64,000 nt of DNA from Bradyrhizobium sp. CCGB12 (GCF_024199845.1 NZ_JANADO010000001.1:3472001-3536000); one strand, 5' to 3'. Counted from the stretch's first letter, positions 7,582 through 16,654 are shown. The notes: generated from the sequence alone by a model not told the origin. Translations and numbers: made by a program.

Positions 7582-8853
7582 TCAGCTCGCCGCTGCCTGG
7601 GGACGATCCATCACCGATCCGCTGGACGCCGTTGCCTGTGTTCCGCGGCGGTCCGCCATAACGGGAAGCTCCGCGATGGCGCGCAGCCCAGGCCGCTTGC
7701 GCCAGTGAATTCGGGACGCGTCCACGGCCAGACCGAGTTTCGGCCATCGCACGAACAGCGCTTCCAGCGCGCAGGCCGCCTCGATGCGCGCCAGTTGATG
7801 GCCGAGGCAGAAGTGAATTCCCGTTCCGAAGGAAACGTGTCGGTTAGGTTTGCGTTCGAGACCGAGAGTCTCGGGACGATCGTGCACCGAGGGATCCATG
7901 TTCGCCGCGGCGAGCATCACCATCACGCGATCGCCCTTCTTCAGGCGGATACCCTCGACCTCGACGTCCCGCCGCACATAGCGCGGCTTGGAGAACTGCA
8001 CGGGCGAGACGAAGCGCAGGAACTCCTCGACGGCGAGGCCGACGCGGCTCCAGTCCTCTTCGAGCCAATCGCGCAACCCAGGATTCCTGAGCAGTTCGTA
8101 AGCCGAACCGCTGATGAGGTGAGTGGTGGTCTCCGATCCAGCCGCGAGCAGCAGAAAGACCATCGAGACCATTTCGTCGGGCGTGATCTGACCGCCCTCG
8201 CGCTCGACCTGGACCAGCTCCGCAATCAGGCCCTCGCCGCCCCGTTCGCGCGCGATCTGCAGCTGCCCTTCGAGGTAGGCACGCATCTTGCGGAACGCGA
8301 ACAGCAGGCGGAAGAAGCTGACGACATTGGTCAGCGACGACATCGAGTTAGCCCAGGCAATGAACTTCGGACGGTCGGCCGGCGGCAGGCCCAGGAGCTC
8401 GGAGATCACCGCGAGCGGCAGGATACGCGCGTAGCGCTGGACGAGATCGGCCGGGTTTCCGCTCGCAAAGAGCTCGTCGGCGAGACCGTCGGCGATGGCG
8501 CGGATGCGCGGCTCCATCGCGACGATGGCGCGACGACGAAATGCCTCGTCCACGATGCTGCGCAGCCTGGTGTGATCCGGCTCGTCCATCGTCAGCATGT
8601 TGTTGGCGATGGTCCTGACGTATCTCGGCATCCACCAGCGCAGACCGGCGACGTCGCCATCCTCCTTTCGCAGCGTGAAGGTCGCGCCGTCCTTCAGGAC
8701 CTGCGCGGTGGCGTCATGGGTCGTGGTGATCCAGACGTCGCCGACGAGAGGAAATCGCGTCGCGACAACGGGGCCGGACACGCGCAGCGTCGCAATCGCC
8801 TTGGGCGGATCGCGAAAGAAGGCCTCGCTGGTGAAATCGAGGCGCACTGTCAT
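7582..8853 (-). CDS. Cytochrome P450
   Basis: This 423-aa soluble bacterial-type P450 has all signature elements: I-helix AGSETT at 238-243 (oxygen activation), K-helix ExxR at 277-280 (EFLR), and the haem loop FGTGIHFCLG at 342-351 with Cys349 as the haem thiolate ligand. Length fits class I bacterial P450s, which take electrons from a ferredoxin and ferredoxin reductase. A ferredoxin-NADP reductase gene lies 0.5 kb away in the same direction, but no ferredoxin gene is in the window. The substrate is unknown. The last residues past the core (after about 405) are low complexity and probably disordered. Confidence 0.93.
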   Translation of the reverse strand: MTVRLDFTSEAFFRDPPKAIATLRVSGPVVATRFPLVGDVWITTTHDATAQVLKDGATFTLRKEDGDVAGLRWWMPRYVRTIANNMLTMDEPDHTRLRSIVDEAFRRRAIVAMEPRIRAIADGLADELFASGNPADLVQRYARILPLAVISELLGLPPADRPKFIAWANSMSSLTNVVSFFRLLFAFRKMRAYLEGQLQIARERGGEGLIAELVQVEREGGQITPDEMVSMVFLLLAAGSETTTHLISGSAYELLRNPGLRDWLEEDWSRVGLAVEEFLRFVSPVQFSKPRYVRRDVEVEGIRLKKGDRVMVMLAAANMDPSVHDRPETLGLERKPNRHVSFGTGIHFCLGHQLARIEAACALEALFVRWPKLGLAVDASRIHWRKRPGLRAIAELPVMADRRGTQATASSGSVMDRPQAAAS

Positions 8854-8951
8854 GGCATCACCGGACTGATTGCTGGCGTGTCACCCAGATGGTGCGCGGC
8901 GCGGCCGGTGCAAGAGGCACCTCCTACCCGTCGGCTGCAAACGGGATGCGT

Positions 8952-9272
8952 CTATCCGCGCCCCGGTGAACGCTGCCCCGTCTTGCGCTGCTGCGTGTAG
9001 GCGTCCCAATGGCTCCAGCTGCCATTGCTGAGGCTTTGCAGGTCGGTCGCGAGCGGTCGGCGCGTGCGCTTGTCGTGATCGGCGATCAGGCGCTCGGACT
9101 GCGTGATCTTGCGCTTGAGTTCCGCGATGGCCTTCTGGGTTTGACCGTTCCGCTTCGACGAGGCGATCTCGCCCATCGTGAAGCGCGCGGTCTCCAGCGC
9201 CTTCAACTCGGCGCGGTTCTTCTTCAACTGGACCCGGTGCCAGGCGATGTTGCTGTCGCTGTCCGCAACCAT
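8952..9272 (-). CDS. Hypothetical helical protein
   Basis: This 106-aa protein has a central charged, probably coiled-coil region (KKNRAELKALETARF, later AIAELKRKITQSERLI) and a C-terminal segment with SNGSWSHWDAYTQQR. The ATG at 9272 (MVADSDSN) is preceded by CGGAG at seven bases, so I prefer it to the longer frame starting at 9299. No signal peptide, cysteine or known domain is visible. It sits between the P450 and ferredoxin reductase genes on the same strand; co-transcription is possible, but a functional link is not evident. Confidence 0.6.
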   Translation of the reverse strand: MVADSDSNIAWHRVQLKKNRAELKALETARFTMGEIASSKRNGQTQKAIAELKRKITQSERLIADHDKRTRRPLATDLQSLSNGSWSHWDAYTQQRKTGQRSPGRG

Positions 9273-9367
9273 GTGGGAACTCCGCTGATTCGCTCCCACA
9301 GTTTATCAATTGCCGAATCGGCGCCGCAACGCCCAGCCGGGGGCAAAAATGCGGTCTTATTGCGGAC

Positions 9368-10141
9368 TTAGCGTTCGGCGAACGCCTTTTCGACCACGAA
9401 TTGGGCCGGCTCGCCGTGATTGCCCTCAATGAGGCCGCGCTCGGCCAGCAGCACGCGGGTGTCCGCGACCAGGGCGGGGCTGCCGCAGATCATGACGCGA
9501 TCGTGGGCGGCTTCCAGCGCCGGCAGGCCGATATCGGCGAACAGCTTGCCTGAGGTGATGAGGTCGGTGATGCGGCCGCGATTGCGGAAGGGATCGCGAG
9601 TCACGGTCGGATAATAGATCAGTTGGTCCCGGATGTACTCACCGATCAATTCGTCCTTTGGCAGCGTCTCGGTGATCATCTCGCCATAGGCGAGTTCCTT
9701 CACGTGCCGGCAGCCGTGCAGCAGCACCACTTTCTCGAACCGCTCATAGGTCTCGGGGTCCTTGATCACGCTCAGGAACGGAGCGAGGCCGGTGCCGGTG
9801 CCGATGAGGTAGAGGTTGCGCCCCTCGTCCAGGTTGTCGATCACGAGCGTACCGGTGGCCTTGCGGCTGACGATGATCTCGTCGCCTTGCTTCAAATGCT
9901 GGAGGCGCGAGGTCAGCGGACCGTCCGGCACCTTGATCGAGAAGAATTCCAGCGTGTCCTCGTAATTGGCACTGGCGACGCTGTAGGCCCGCAGCAGCGG
10001 CTTCTCGCCGACCTTGAGCCCGATCATGGTGAACTCGCCGTTGCGGAAACGGAAGGTCGGGCTGCGGGTGGTCTTGAAGGAGAACAGCGTGTCGGTCCAG
10101 TGGTGGACGCTCAAAACGCTTTCCTGATTGAAATTGCTCAT
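9368..10141 (-). CDS. fpr: Ferredoxin-NADP(+) reductase
   Basis: This 257-aa FAD flavoprotein of the bacterial Fpr type has the FAD motif RAYSVAS at 51-57, NADP-binding GTGTGLAPF at 114-122 and a C-terminal tail ending VVEKAFAER, typical of proteobacterial FNRs. It exchanges electrons between NADPH and ferredoxin or flavodoxin. A GTG codon directly precedes the ATG at 10141; I choose the ATG. It is divergent from the enamidase-like gene, with two regulatory half-sites between them. I infer that its likely job here is supplying reducing power to the 6-hydroxynicotinate reductase or the nearby P450. In other bacteria Fpr is often oxidative-stress induced, so a housekeeping role is also possible. 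Confidence 0.92.
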   Translation of the reverse strand: MSNFNQESVLSVHHWTDTLFSFKTTRSPTFRFRNGEFTMIGLKVGEKPLLRAYSVASANYEDTLEFFSIKVPDGPLTSRLQHLKQGDEIIVSRKATGTLVIDNLDEGRNLYLIGTGTGLAPFLSVIKDPETYERFEKVVLLHGCRHVKELAYGEMITETLPKDELIGEYIRDQLIYYPTVTRDPFRNRGRITDLITSGKLFADIGLPALEAAHDRVMICGSPALVADTRVLLAERGLIEGNHGEPAQFVVEKAFAER

Positions 10142-10192
10142 CACACCTTCCCTGTCGCTTCCAATGCGGTTCCGAGGCGGTCAGCTATGCGT

Positions 10193-10222
10193 CGTTTGTA
10201 CACGATCATTCGTATACTAATG
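10193..10222. promoter_or_regulatory. Operator half-sites between fpr and the enamidase gene
   Basis: CGTTTGTAC (10193-10201) matches one arm of the class A operator. CATTCGTATACTAATG (10207-10222) is a near-perfect 16-bp palindrome whose first 11 bases also occur upstream of the 6-hydroxynicotinate reductase gene. A further imperfect palindrome, TTGATC and GGTCAA, lies at 10234-10249. Binding is inferred, not shown. Confidence 0.55.
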
Positions 10223-10297
10223 AATAATCCGGCTTGATCCCGCGGTCAAGGCTGCCCAAGATCGGAAGCGTTGCAGTTAGGAATAAGGAGCCATTCC

Positions 10298-11494
10298 ATG
10301 GCGCATGACGCACCCCAGGCCACCGGACCCTCGAAGCTCGTGATCCGGAATATCGGCCTGATCCTGTCCGGCGCGATGGAAAAGCCGATCCTGGACGGCG
10401 ACACCATCGTCGCCGAGAACGGCAAGATCACCGCGATCGGCCGCTACAAGGATCTCAACACGGACGACGCGACCACCATCGTCGAGGCCAACGGCACCAC
10501 GGTGGCGCCGGGCCTGATCGACAGCCACGTCCACCCCGTCGCCGGCGACTGGACGCCGCGCCAGAACCAGATCGGCTGGATCGACAGCAACCTCCACGGC
10601 GGCGTCACCACGATGATTTCCGCCGGCGAAGTGCACATGCCCGGCCGTCCGCGCGACGTCGTCGGGCTCAAGGCCATGGCGATCTTTGCGCAGCGCGCAT
10701 TCTGGAATTTGCGGCCCGGCGGCGTGAAGGTTCACGCCGGCGCGCCCGTGATCGAATGCGAGATGGTCGAGGAGGATTTCAAGGAGTTGGCCGCGGCCGG
10801 CGTCAAGCTGCTCGGCGAAGTCGGCCTTGGCGGTGTCAAGGACGGCCCCACCGCGCGAAAGATGGTCGGCTGGGCGCGCAAATACGGCATCCAAAGCACG
10901 ATCCACACCGGCGGCCCCTCGATCCCCGGCTCCGGCCTGATCGACAAGGACGTGGTGCTGGAGGCCGACACCGACGTGGTCGGCCACATCAACGGCGGCC
11001 ACACGGCGCTGCCCGACGATCAGATCCGCTGCATCTGCGAGGGCTGCAAGCGCGGCCTCGAGCTCGTGCACAACGGCAATGAGCGCTCGGCGCTGTTCAC
11101 ACTGCGTACCGCGCGCGAGATGGGCGACCTGCACCGGGTCATCCTCGGCACCGACGCGCCGGCCGGCTCCGGCGTGCAACCGCTCGGCATTTTGCGCATG
11201 GTTTCGATGCTGTCCTCGCTCGGCGAACTCCCGGCCGAGATCGCGTTTTGTCTGGCCACCGGCAACACGGCACGGATGCGGCAGCTCGACTGCGGCCTCA
11301 TTGAAGTGGGCCGCTCCGCCGATTTCGTCATCATGGACAAGGCGCAGCATTCGCCGGGCAAAAACATCCTGGAGAGCGTGCAGCTCGGCGACCTCCCCGG
11401 CATCGGCATGACCATCATCGACGGCATCGTACGCACCCAGCGTAGCCGCAACACGCCGCCTGCCGGCAAGGTGCCGGAGGTGGTGGCGAAGTGA
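10298..11494 (+). CDS. ena: Enamidase-like amidohydrolase (putative 6-oxotetrahydronicotinate ring opening)
   Basis: This 398-aa protein belongs to the dihydroorotase/urease-like amidohydrolase superfamily. Visible metal ligands are H77 and H79 (HVH), a probable bridging Glu174 (GEVG), H203 (IHTGG), H230 (GHINGG) and D286 (GTDAP). Sequence style and length match enamidase of the Eubacterium barkeri nicotinate pathway, which hydrolyses 1,4,5,6-tetrahydro-6-oxonicotinate to 2-formylglutarate and ammonium. The ATG at 10298 follows AAGGAG at ideal spacing; the longer frame does not. It shares a divergent promoter with fpr and regulatory half-sites with the hnr/nicAB region, which supports the pathway assignment. 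Another cyclic amide substrate remains possible. Confidence 0.75.
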   Translation: MAHDAPQATGPSKLVIRNIGLILSGAMEKPILDGDTIVAENGKITAIGRYKDLNTDDATTIVEANGTTVAPGLIDSHVHPVAGDWTPRQNQIGWIDSNLHGGVTTMISAGEVHMPGRPRDVVGLKAMAIFAQRAFWNLRPGGVKVHAGAPVIECEMVEEDFKELAAAGVKLLGEVGLGGVKDGPTARKMVGWARKYGIQSTIHTGGPSIPGSGLIDKDVVLEADTDVVGHINGGHTALPDDQIRCICEGCKRGLELVHNGNERSALFTLRTAREMGDLHRVILGTDAPAGSGVQPLGILRMVSMLSSLGELPAEIAFCLATGNTARMRQLDCGLIEVGRSADFVIMDKAQHSPGKNILESVQLGDLPGIGMTIIDGIVRTQRSRNTPPAGKVPEVVAK

Positions 11495-11500
11495 CGCAGC

Positions 11501-11520
11501 CGGAGCGGCGCGCCGCTCCG
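11501..11520 (+). terminator. Perfect 20-bp palindrome after the enamidase gene
   Basis: CGGAGCGGCG followed by CGCCGCTCCG forms a perfect GC-rich palindrome six bases after the stop codon. It is positioned as a terminator hairpin but has no loop spacer and no T-tract, so it may be Rho-assisted or an mRNA end structure. Confidence 0.5.
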
Positions 11521-11619
11521 CATCGTCTCTCCAAGGCGTTGAACAAATCGCAGGCCTGTTGCGTCTAACGCAGGCAGCCCTTGGCGGCCGCAGTTCACTG
11601 CTTGACCATCGGGAAAGAC

Positions 11620-12309
11620 ATGAAGAACTCGTCGCGAATAGCCGCCGGCGTTGCCGGGGCGGTGGCAGGCTATGTCGCGATCTTTGTGCTGTTTTCCCTC
11701 CTCGATTTCGGAAACCGGGCAGACCCGATCACATCGGGTCTGTTGGGACTCTTCGTCTACTCCCCCATCGGCGCGATCGGCGGCGCGGTGCTCGCCAGTT
11801 GGCTGGTGACGCGTTCAGGCAAGGATGCAGGCAATGGCAGCGTCGCGCGCACCAGCCTGAAGTCGCTGGGCGTGCTCGCCCTGCTCTGCGTCGCCGCCGT
11901 TGCCACCTACATTGTCTACGCCTATGCGACCGCCACGCCCTGGCTCAACCGGAACGGCAACAATCCCCTGCTCGTGTTCGAGGTTCGCTTTCCCGCGGGC
12001 GCAACGGTGCCGACATCTGCCCAAGGCATCACCATCGAATTGCAGACCGACCTCAACACCATGCCGGGCGAAGTGACCCCGGCCGCCTTCTATCGCGACG
12101 GCGACCAGCCTGTCATCGCAGGCGAGGTCGAGCTCGCGTTTCGAACCTCGCACCGGCAGCTCGCCGTCACCATCCCGGGCCAGCCGAGCCGGATCTACCC
12201 GATCGGACTATCGGCCTGGGCGCCGCATACGCCGGAGTTCGGAACGTGGCGACGGCTCGCTGACGGCAGCGAAATCCGCTACCGCGCCAAATGGCCGGGC
12301 AAGACATGA
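11620..12309 (+). CDS. Membrane protein of unknown function
   Basis: This 229-aa protein has about three N-terminal transmembrane helices (roughly 7-27, 40-62 and 79-99) followed by a soluble domain of about 125 residues containing FEVRFPAGATVP and an IPGQPSRIYPIGL segment that looks beta-rich. I chose the ATG at 11620 (MKNSSRIAAG), just before the first helix, over an unsupported longer start. The soluble part probably faces the periplasm. I do not recognise the family. It converges on a small secreted protein gene with a 4-bp gap, and nothing ties it to the nicotinate genes except position. Confidence 0.7.
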   Translation: MKNSSRIAAGVAGAVAGYVAIFVLFSLLDFGNRADPITSGLLGLFVYSPIGAIGGAVLASWLVTRSGKDAGNGSVARTSLKSLGVLALLCVAAVATYIVYAYATATPWLNRNGNNPLLVFEVRFPAGATVPTSAQGITIELQTDLNTMPGEVTPAAFYRDGDQPVIAGEVELAFRTSHRQLAVTIPGQPSRIYPIGLSAWAPHTPEFGTWRRLADGSEIRYRAKWPGKT

Positions 12310-12313
12310 GCGA

Positions 12314-12703
12314 TCAGCGCGACTTGGGTATCTCACAACGCACATAGGTCTGGCGCTTGGCACGCCCGACCGGGCCGTTATCCATCACCAGCTTGCCGTC
12401 CGCAGCGATGGATACCCGGGGATGAGAGCCGAATTTCTCGCCTTCGCCTTCGCAGGCGAGCCGCATTTTCCAGCCCAGCTTCCCATCTGCGGTGATCTCG
12501 CTGGCGCGGCACCGCGTCTCGTACCAATAAAGGCGATTGCCGCCCTCGATGCTCATGCGGTTGGCGCTGTCCTGATCGCGGCAATCCTTTCTGGTCGCGG
12601 CCCAGAAGCCTTCATAGGGCTGCGCGGCCAACGCAGGCGCACACTGGCCCGCGAGCGCCGCACCAAAACTCAAAGCCACCACAAATCGCGTCGCAGCTCT
12701 CAT
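12314..12703 (-). CDS. Small secreted protein, unknown function
   Basis: This 129-aa protein has a clear signal peptide (MRAATRFVVALSFGAALAG, cleavage near ALAA) and a mature domain of about 100 residues with four cysteines in the C-terminal half (for example KDCRD, TRCRAS, LACEGE, VRCEIPKSR), suggesting two disulphides in the periplasm. The start at 12703 has a GAGG site; the longer frame to 12730 has none. No known domain is recognised. Similar small cysteine-paired secreted proteins occur at 56.8 kb in this window, but the sequences do not align obviously. Confidence 0.7.
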   Translation of the reverse strand: MRAATRFVVALSFGAALAGQCAPALAAQPYEGFWAATRKDCRDQDSANRMSIEGGNRLYWYETRCRASEITADGKLGWKMRLACEGEGEKFGSHPRVSIAADGKLVMDNGPVGRAKRQTYVRCEIPKSR

Positions 12704-12746
12704 GCCGGTAGACCTCGACAAAGCCTTCATCGAGGTTAGTCGCCGG

Positions 12747-13202
12747 TCACCGCAGCTTGTTCAACAGCGCCATCAGCAGTTCGCGCTCTTTCGCATCGAG
12801 CGGCGCCAGCGTCTCGCGGGTGATCGCAAGCGCGTTTGGCGCCAGCTTCTCGGCAAGCTGCTGACCGGCGCGCGTCAGGCTGACCAGCAAGCGTCGCCCG
12901 TCCTCGGGATCCTGGCTGGTCTCCGTCAGACCACGCGCCGTCAGGCGGTCGATCACGCCCTTGATGGTCGCAACGTCCATCGCGGTGAGACGCCCGAGCT
13001 GGTTCTGCGAGCACGGCCCGGTCTCGGCGAGCTTCGACAGCGCCGCCCATTGCGTCGGCGTGAGGTTGGTCCCGATGTCGCGCGAGAAGATCGAGCTGTG
13101 GCGCTGCCAGACCTGGCGCAGGATGAAGCCGACCTGCTCGTCGAGCACGTAAGGCGGTTTTGCCGGTTTGACGCTCTTCTTCGCCGTGACGCTTCTCGCC
13201 AT
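12747..13202 (-). CDS. MarR family transcriptional regulator
   Basis: This 151-aa winged-helix MarR regulator has the DNA-binding core at about residues 50-110 (PTQWAALSKLAE, then ATIKGVIDRLTARGL and the wing EDGRRLLVSLT). In Pseudomonas putida a MarR-type repressor, NicR, controls the nicotinate genes with 6-hydroxynicotinate as inducer, so this gene could play that role here; I cannot verify orthology, and the symbol is left blank. It lies immediately upstream of the Liv-type ATPase genes in the same direction, with a 24-bp gap to the stop of livF, so it is probably the last gene of the transporter operon or separately expressed. Confidence 0.88.
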   Translation of the reverse strand: MARSVTAKKSVKPAKPPYVLDEQVGFILRQVWQRHSSIFSRDIGTNLTPTQWAALSKLAETGPCSQNQLGRLTAMDVATIKGVIDRLTARGLTETSQDPEDGRRLLVSLTRAGQQLAEKLAPNALAITRETLAPLDAKERELLMALLNKLR

Positions 13203-13226
13203 CCGTTCGCAGCCCTTCCCCTTGCC

Positions 13227-13931
13227 TCACAACGACAGATGCGCGTCGCGGATATCCGGACGCGCGTCGAGCTCGGCCATGGTGCCGCCGAAGCAGATGC
13301 GGCCGCGCTCGATGATGTAGGCGCGATCCGAGATCAGCCGCGCGAAGTGCAAATTCTGCTCGGAGACGACGATGCTGACGCCCTCCTTCTTCATGGTCAG
13401 GATGGCGTCGACCATCTGCTCCACGATCTTCGGCGACAGGCCCTCCGAGGGCTCGTCCAGCAGCACCAGCGACGGATTGCCCATCAGCGTGCGCGCGATG
13501 GTCAGCATCTGCTGCTCGCCGCCGCTCATGCGGCCGCCCGGACGGTTTTTCATCTCACCCAGATTTGGAAACAGCGTGAACAGCTTTTCGCGCGTCCAAT
13601 GCGGCGCGTTGGGACGCTTGGGTTGACGGCCGACTTCGAGATTCTCCTCGACGGTCAGATCGGTGAAGATGCGCCGCTCCTCCGGCACATAGCCAAGCCC
13701 GTCGCGCACGATTTCATGTGTCGGGCGCGCCGAGACATCCTTGCCCTCGAACATGATACGGCCGGTTCGCTGCGCGACGAGGCCGACGATCGACCGGAAC
13801 GTCGTCGACTTGCCGGCGCCGTTACGGCCCAGAAGCGCGACGACCTCGCCCTCGGCGACCTCGAAGCCGATGTCGAACAGGATGTGCGCCGGGCCGTAAT
13901 GACTGTTGAGGTCTTGCACCGTGAGCTTCAT
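13227..13931 (-). CDS. livF: Branched-chain amino-acid-type ABC transporter ATPase (LivF)
   Basis: This 234-aa ATPase of the LivF subfamily has Walker A GRNGAGKST at 35-43, signature MSGGEQ at 135-140 and Walker B SLVLLDEP at 154-161. It powers the membrane pair encoded by the fused LivH-LivM gene. Its ATG overlaps the stop of livG by four bases (ATGA), so the subunits are translated as a coupled set. LivF/LivG systems carry branched amino acids but also aromatic acids and urea; the surrounding genes make an N-heteroaromatic acid such as nicotinate a reasonable inferred substrate. Confidence 0.93.
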   Translation of the reverse strand: MKLTVQDLNSHYGPAHILFDIGFEVAEGEVVALLGRNGAGKSTTFRSIVGLVAQRTGRIMFEGKDVSARPTHEIVRDGLGYVPEERRIFTDLTVEENLEVGRQPKRPNAPHWTREKLFTLFPNLGEMKNRPGGRMSGGEQQMLTIARTLMGNPSLVLLDEPSEGLSPKIVEQMVDAILTMKKEGVSIVVSEQNLHFARLISDRAYIIERGRICFGGTMAELDARPDIRDAHLSL

Positions 13932-14719
13932 GCCGATGCTCCCTCGCGATGCTCGGCATCGTATAGCAGGCCCTCGCCGAGATAGACGGCCTGCACTTGC
14001 GGATTGGCGCGCACCTCGGCCGGCGAGCCCTCGGCGATCAGCGTGCCGCGGTTGAGCACGATGATGCGGTCGGCATGTTCGAACACTACATCCATGTCGT
14101 GCTCGGTGAAGAGCACGCCGATCGACTTTTCCCGCGCGATTTGAGCGGTCAGCCGCATCAGATCGACGCGATCGCGCGGCGCCATTCCGGCAGTCGGCTC
14201 GTCCATCAAGAGCAGCTTGGGCTGGTTGGCGAGCGCGACCGCAAGCTCGAGCCGCTTGAGGTCGCCATAGGCGAGCTCGCCGCAGGGCCGATCCGCGTAA
14301 CCGCTCATGCCGACCAGTTCGAGCAGACGACCGGCCTCGCCGCGGTCGAACTTCGGCGCCGAGCCGAACAGATTGAACAGCTGCTTCCCGTGCGAGATCA
14401 GCGCGACCTGCACGTTCTCGCGCACGGTCATGGTGGCGAAGGTTGCAGTGATCTGAAACGTACGCCCGACCCCGAGCCGCCAGACCTCGCGCGGCTTCCT
14501 GCCTGTGATCTCTTCGCCGAGCAGGCGGACGTGCCCGGAGTCTGGCTTGTTCTGGCCGTTGAGCATGTCGAAGCAGGTGCTCTTGCCGGCACCGTTCGGG
14601 CCGATCAGCGCCAGGATCTCGCCGGCGCGCAGCGAGAACGAGACGCCGCGCACGGCATGGATGCCGCCATAGGATTTGGTCAAGCCTTCGACCGCGAGAA
14701 GTTCGGGTGCGACGCTCAT
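13928..14719 (-). CDS. livG: Branched-chain amino-acid-type ABC transporter ATPase (LivG)
   Basis: This 263-aa LivG-type ATPase has Walker A GPNGAGKST at 40-48 and Walker B LLLMDEPT at 169-176. The signature region reads LAYGD at 149-153 rather than canonical LSGGQ; LSYG-like variants are normal for LivG. The long insertion after the Q-loop (about 105-135) is typical of this subfamily. The gene overlaps livF and the LivH-LivM gene by four bases on either side, an unbroken operon. It acts on the cytoplasmic face with LivF as a heterodimer. Confidence 0.93.
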   Translation of the reverse strand: MSVAPELLAVEGLTKSYGGIHAVRGVSFSLRAGEILALIGPNGAGKSTCFDMLNGQNKPDSGHVRLLGEEITGRKPREVWRLGVGRTFQITATFATMTVRENVQVALISHGKQLFNLFGSAPKFDRGEAGRLLELVGMSGYADRPCGELAYGDLKRLELAVALANQPKLLLMDEPTAGMAPRDRVDLMRLTAQIAREKSIGVLFTEHDMDVVFEHADRIIVLNRGTLIAEGSPAEVRANPQVQAVYLGEGLLYDAEHREGASA

Positions 14720-16605
14720 TCGGCAGACTCGATCGACTTGGCAAGCAAAGGAGATCCCGGCGGCGATGACTTCCTGCGGCGCTGCGCGAGCATCTCGAGC
14801 ATGCCGACGATGCCCTTGGGGAAGACGACGACGATCAGCATGATGAAGCCGCCGAGCACGAGCTTCGACAGGTCGGTCTGGCTCACCAGCCAGATGTTCA
14901 GCGCCTTGTAGACGATGGCGCCGATCACCGCGCCCGACACCGTCTCGACGCCGCCGAGCAGCACCATGACCAACGCATCGACCGACAGCGAGATGCTGAG
15001 ATTGTCAGGGAACACGCTGCCCTTGAGGTAGGCGAACAGCGCCCCGCCGATGCCCGCAGTCGTGCCCGCGATCACGAAGGCTGTCCATTGGATGCGCTTG
15101 GCATCGATGCCGATCGCTTCGCTGCGCAGGAGCGAGTCGCGCGTGGCACGGAGCGCGTAGCCGAATGGCGAGAACACCATGGCTCGCAGCGCGATGGTCA
15201 CCAGTGCCGCGACGCCGAGCGCAAGCCAGTAGAAGTTCGACGGGCTCGCCGCCCATTTTTCCGGCCAGACGCCCAAAATGCCGTTGTCGCCACCGGTGAC
15301 GCTTACCCATTGGAACGCGATCGACCACACGATCTGCGCGAAGGCGAGCGTCAGCATTGCAAAATAGACGCCGGAGAGCTGCACGGCGAAGAAGCCGAAC
15401 ACGGCCGCGCCCATGCAGCCGAGCAGCGGACCGAGCAGCAGGCACACGATCATCGGCAGCCCCGCCATTTTGGCGAGGAAGGCCACACCGTACGCGCCGA
15501 GGCCGAAATAGGCGGCGTGACCGAAGGATGCGAGCCCGCCGACCGACATCAGGAAGTGCAGGCTGACGGCGAAGATCACGAAGATCGCGATCTCCGAGCC
15601 GACGGTGAGCAGATAATTGCCGGCGAACAGCGGCAGGGTCGCTGCGACGACGAGCGCCGCAAGCGCGGCCAGCCGTTCGTTCGACGTCAGCGGCCGCCAG
15701 GGATTGACGGTGAGACCCGGCGTCTTGCGCGCGGCCGCCTCCGGCTTGCCGAACAGGCCCCAGGGTCGCACGATCAGCACCACCGCCATCACCAGGAAGA
15801 CCAGGATGATGGAAATCTTCGGGAAGATCAGAATGCCGAAGGCATTGAGCTCGGAGACCAGCACCGCCGCAACGAAGGCACCGACGATGCTGCCGAGACC
15901 ACCGATCACGACGACGACGAAAACTTCCACGATGATGCGCAAGTCCATGGCGTGGTGCACGGCATCGCGCGGAATCTGAAGCGCACCGCCGAGGGCGGCG
16001 AGGAAGACACCAACCGCAAACACGCTCGTGAACAGCCATTTTTGATTGACGCCGAGCGCCGCGACCATGTCGCGGTCCTGCGTCGCCGCGCGAACCAGCA
16101 CGCCCCAGCGCGTGCGCTGGAACAGCAGCCAGAGGATGCCGAGCACGACTGGGCCAAGCACGATCAAGAACAGGTCGTAGCTCGGGATGTTCTGGCCGAA
16201 GAAATCGATCGCGCCCTTGAAGCCGGGCGCACGCCGGCCGACGAGATCATCGGGCCCCCAGATCAACACGACGAGATCCTCGACCATCAAGGTCAGGCCG
16301 AAGGTCGCGAGCAGCTGGAACAATTCGGGCGCATGATAAATACGCCGAAGCAGCACCATCTCGACGATCACACCGATCAGCGCCACCACCAGCGCGGCCA
16401 GCACGATCCCGCCCCAGAAGCCGAACGCCCCCGAAAAGCGTTCCGTGAGCGTGAAGGCGATGTAGGCGCCGATCATGTAGAAGGCGCCGTGCGCGAAATT
16501 CACGATCCGCGTCACGCCGAAGATGATCGACAGGCCCGAGGCCACCAGAAACAGCGACGCTGCGCTGGCGAGACCGGTCAGAAACTGTACGACGTAAAAG
16601 GCCAT
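14716..16605 (-). CDS. Fused LivH-LivM ABC permease
   Basis: This 629-aa membrane protein contains two permease halves normally made as separate subunits: residues about 1-290 are LivH-like (FGVTRIVNFAHGAFYM near the start; RDAVHHAMDLRIIVEVF in the EAA-type region) and about 310-610 are LivM-like (GGLASFGHAAYFGLGAYG; LRATRDSLLRSEAIGIDA). A short linker (KPEAAARKTPGLTVN) joins them. Both halves have the expected hydrophobic helices, so the fusion looks functional. Such fusions are seen in some rhizobial Liv systems. It makes a complete importer with LivF, LivG and the binding protein 0.2 kb upstream. Confidence 0.92.
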   Translation of the reverse strand: MAFYVVQFLTGLASAASLFLVASGLSIIFGVTRIVNFAHGAFYMIGAYIAFTLTERFSGAFGFWGGIVLAALVVALIGVIVEMVLLRRIYHAPELFQLLATFGLTLMVEDLVVLIWGPDDLVGRRAPGFKGAIDFFGQNIPSYDLFLIVLGPVVLGILWLLFQRTRWGVLVRAATQDRDMVAALGVNQKWLFTSVFAVGVFLAALGGALQIPRDAVHHAMDLRIIVEVFVVVVIGGLGSIVGAFVAAVLVSELNAFGILIFPKISIILVFLVMAVVLIVRPWGLFGKPEAAARKTPGLTVNPWRPLTSNERLAALAALVVAATLPLFAGNYLLTVGSEIAIFVIFAVSLHFLMSVGGLASFGHAAYFGLGAYGVAFLAKMAGLPMIVCLLLGPLLGCMGAAVFGFFAVQLSGVYFAMLTLAFAQIVWSIAFQWVSVTGGDNGILGVWPEKWAASPSNFYWLALGVAALVTIALRAMVFSPFGYALRATRDSLLRSEAIGIDAKRIQWTAFVIAGTTAGIGGALFAYLKGSVFPDNLSISLSVDALVMVLLGGVETVSGAVIGAIVYKALNIWLVSQTDLSKLVLGGFIMLIVVVFPKGIVGMLEMLAQRRRKSSPPGSPLLAKSIESAE

Positions 16606-16654
16606 CGGCGGTCCGGGTTAGTGTTGCGTGGCTTGGCACGCTGGGTCTCGGTTC

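Noticed and set aside
10234..10249. FixK/Fnr-like box TTGAT..GTCAA
   Set aside because: The spacer is six bases instead of four, so it does not fit the consensus; kept only as an uncertain palindrome.
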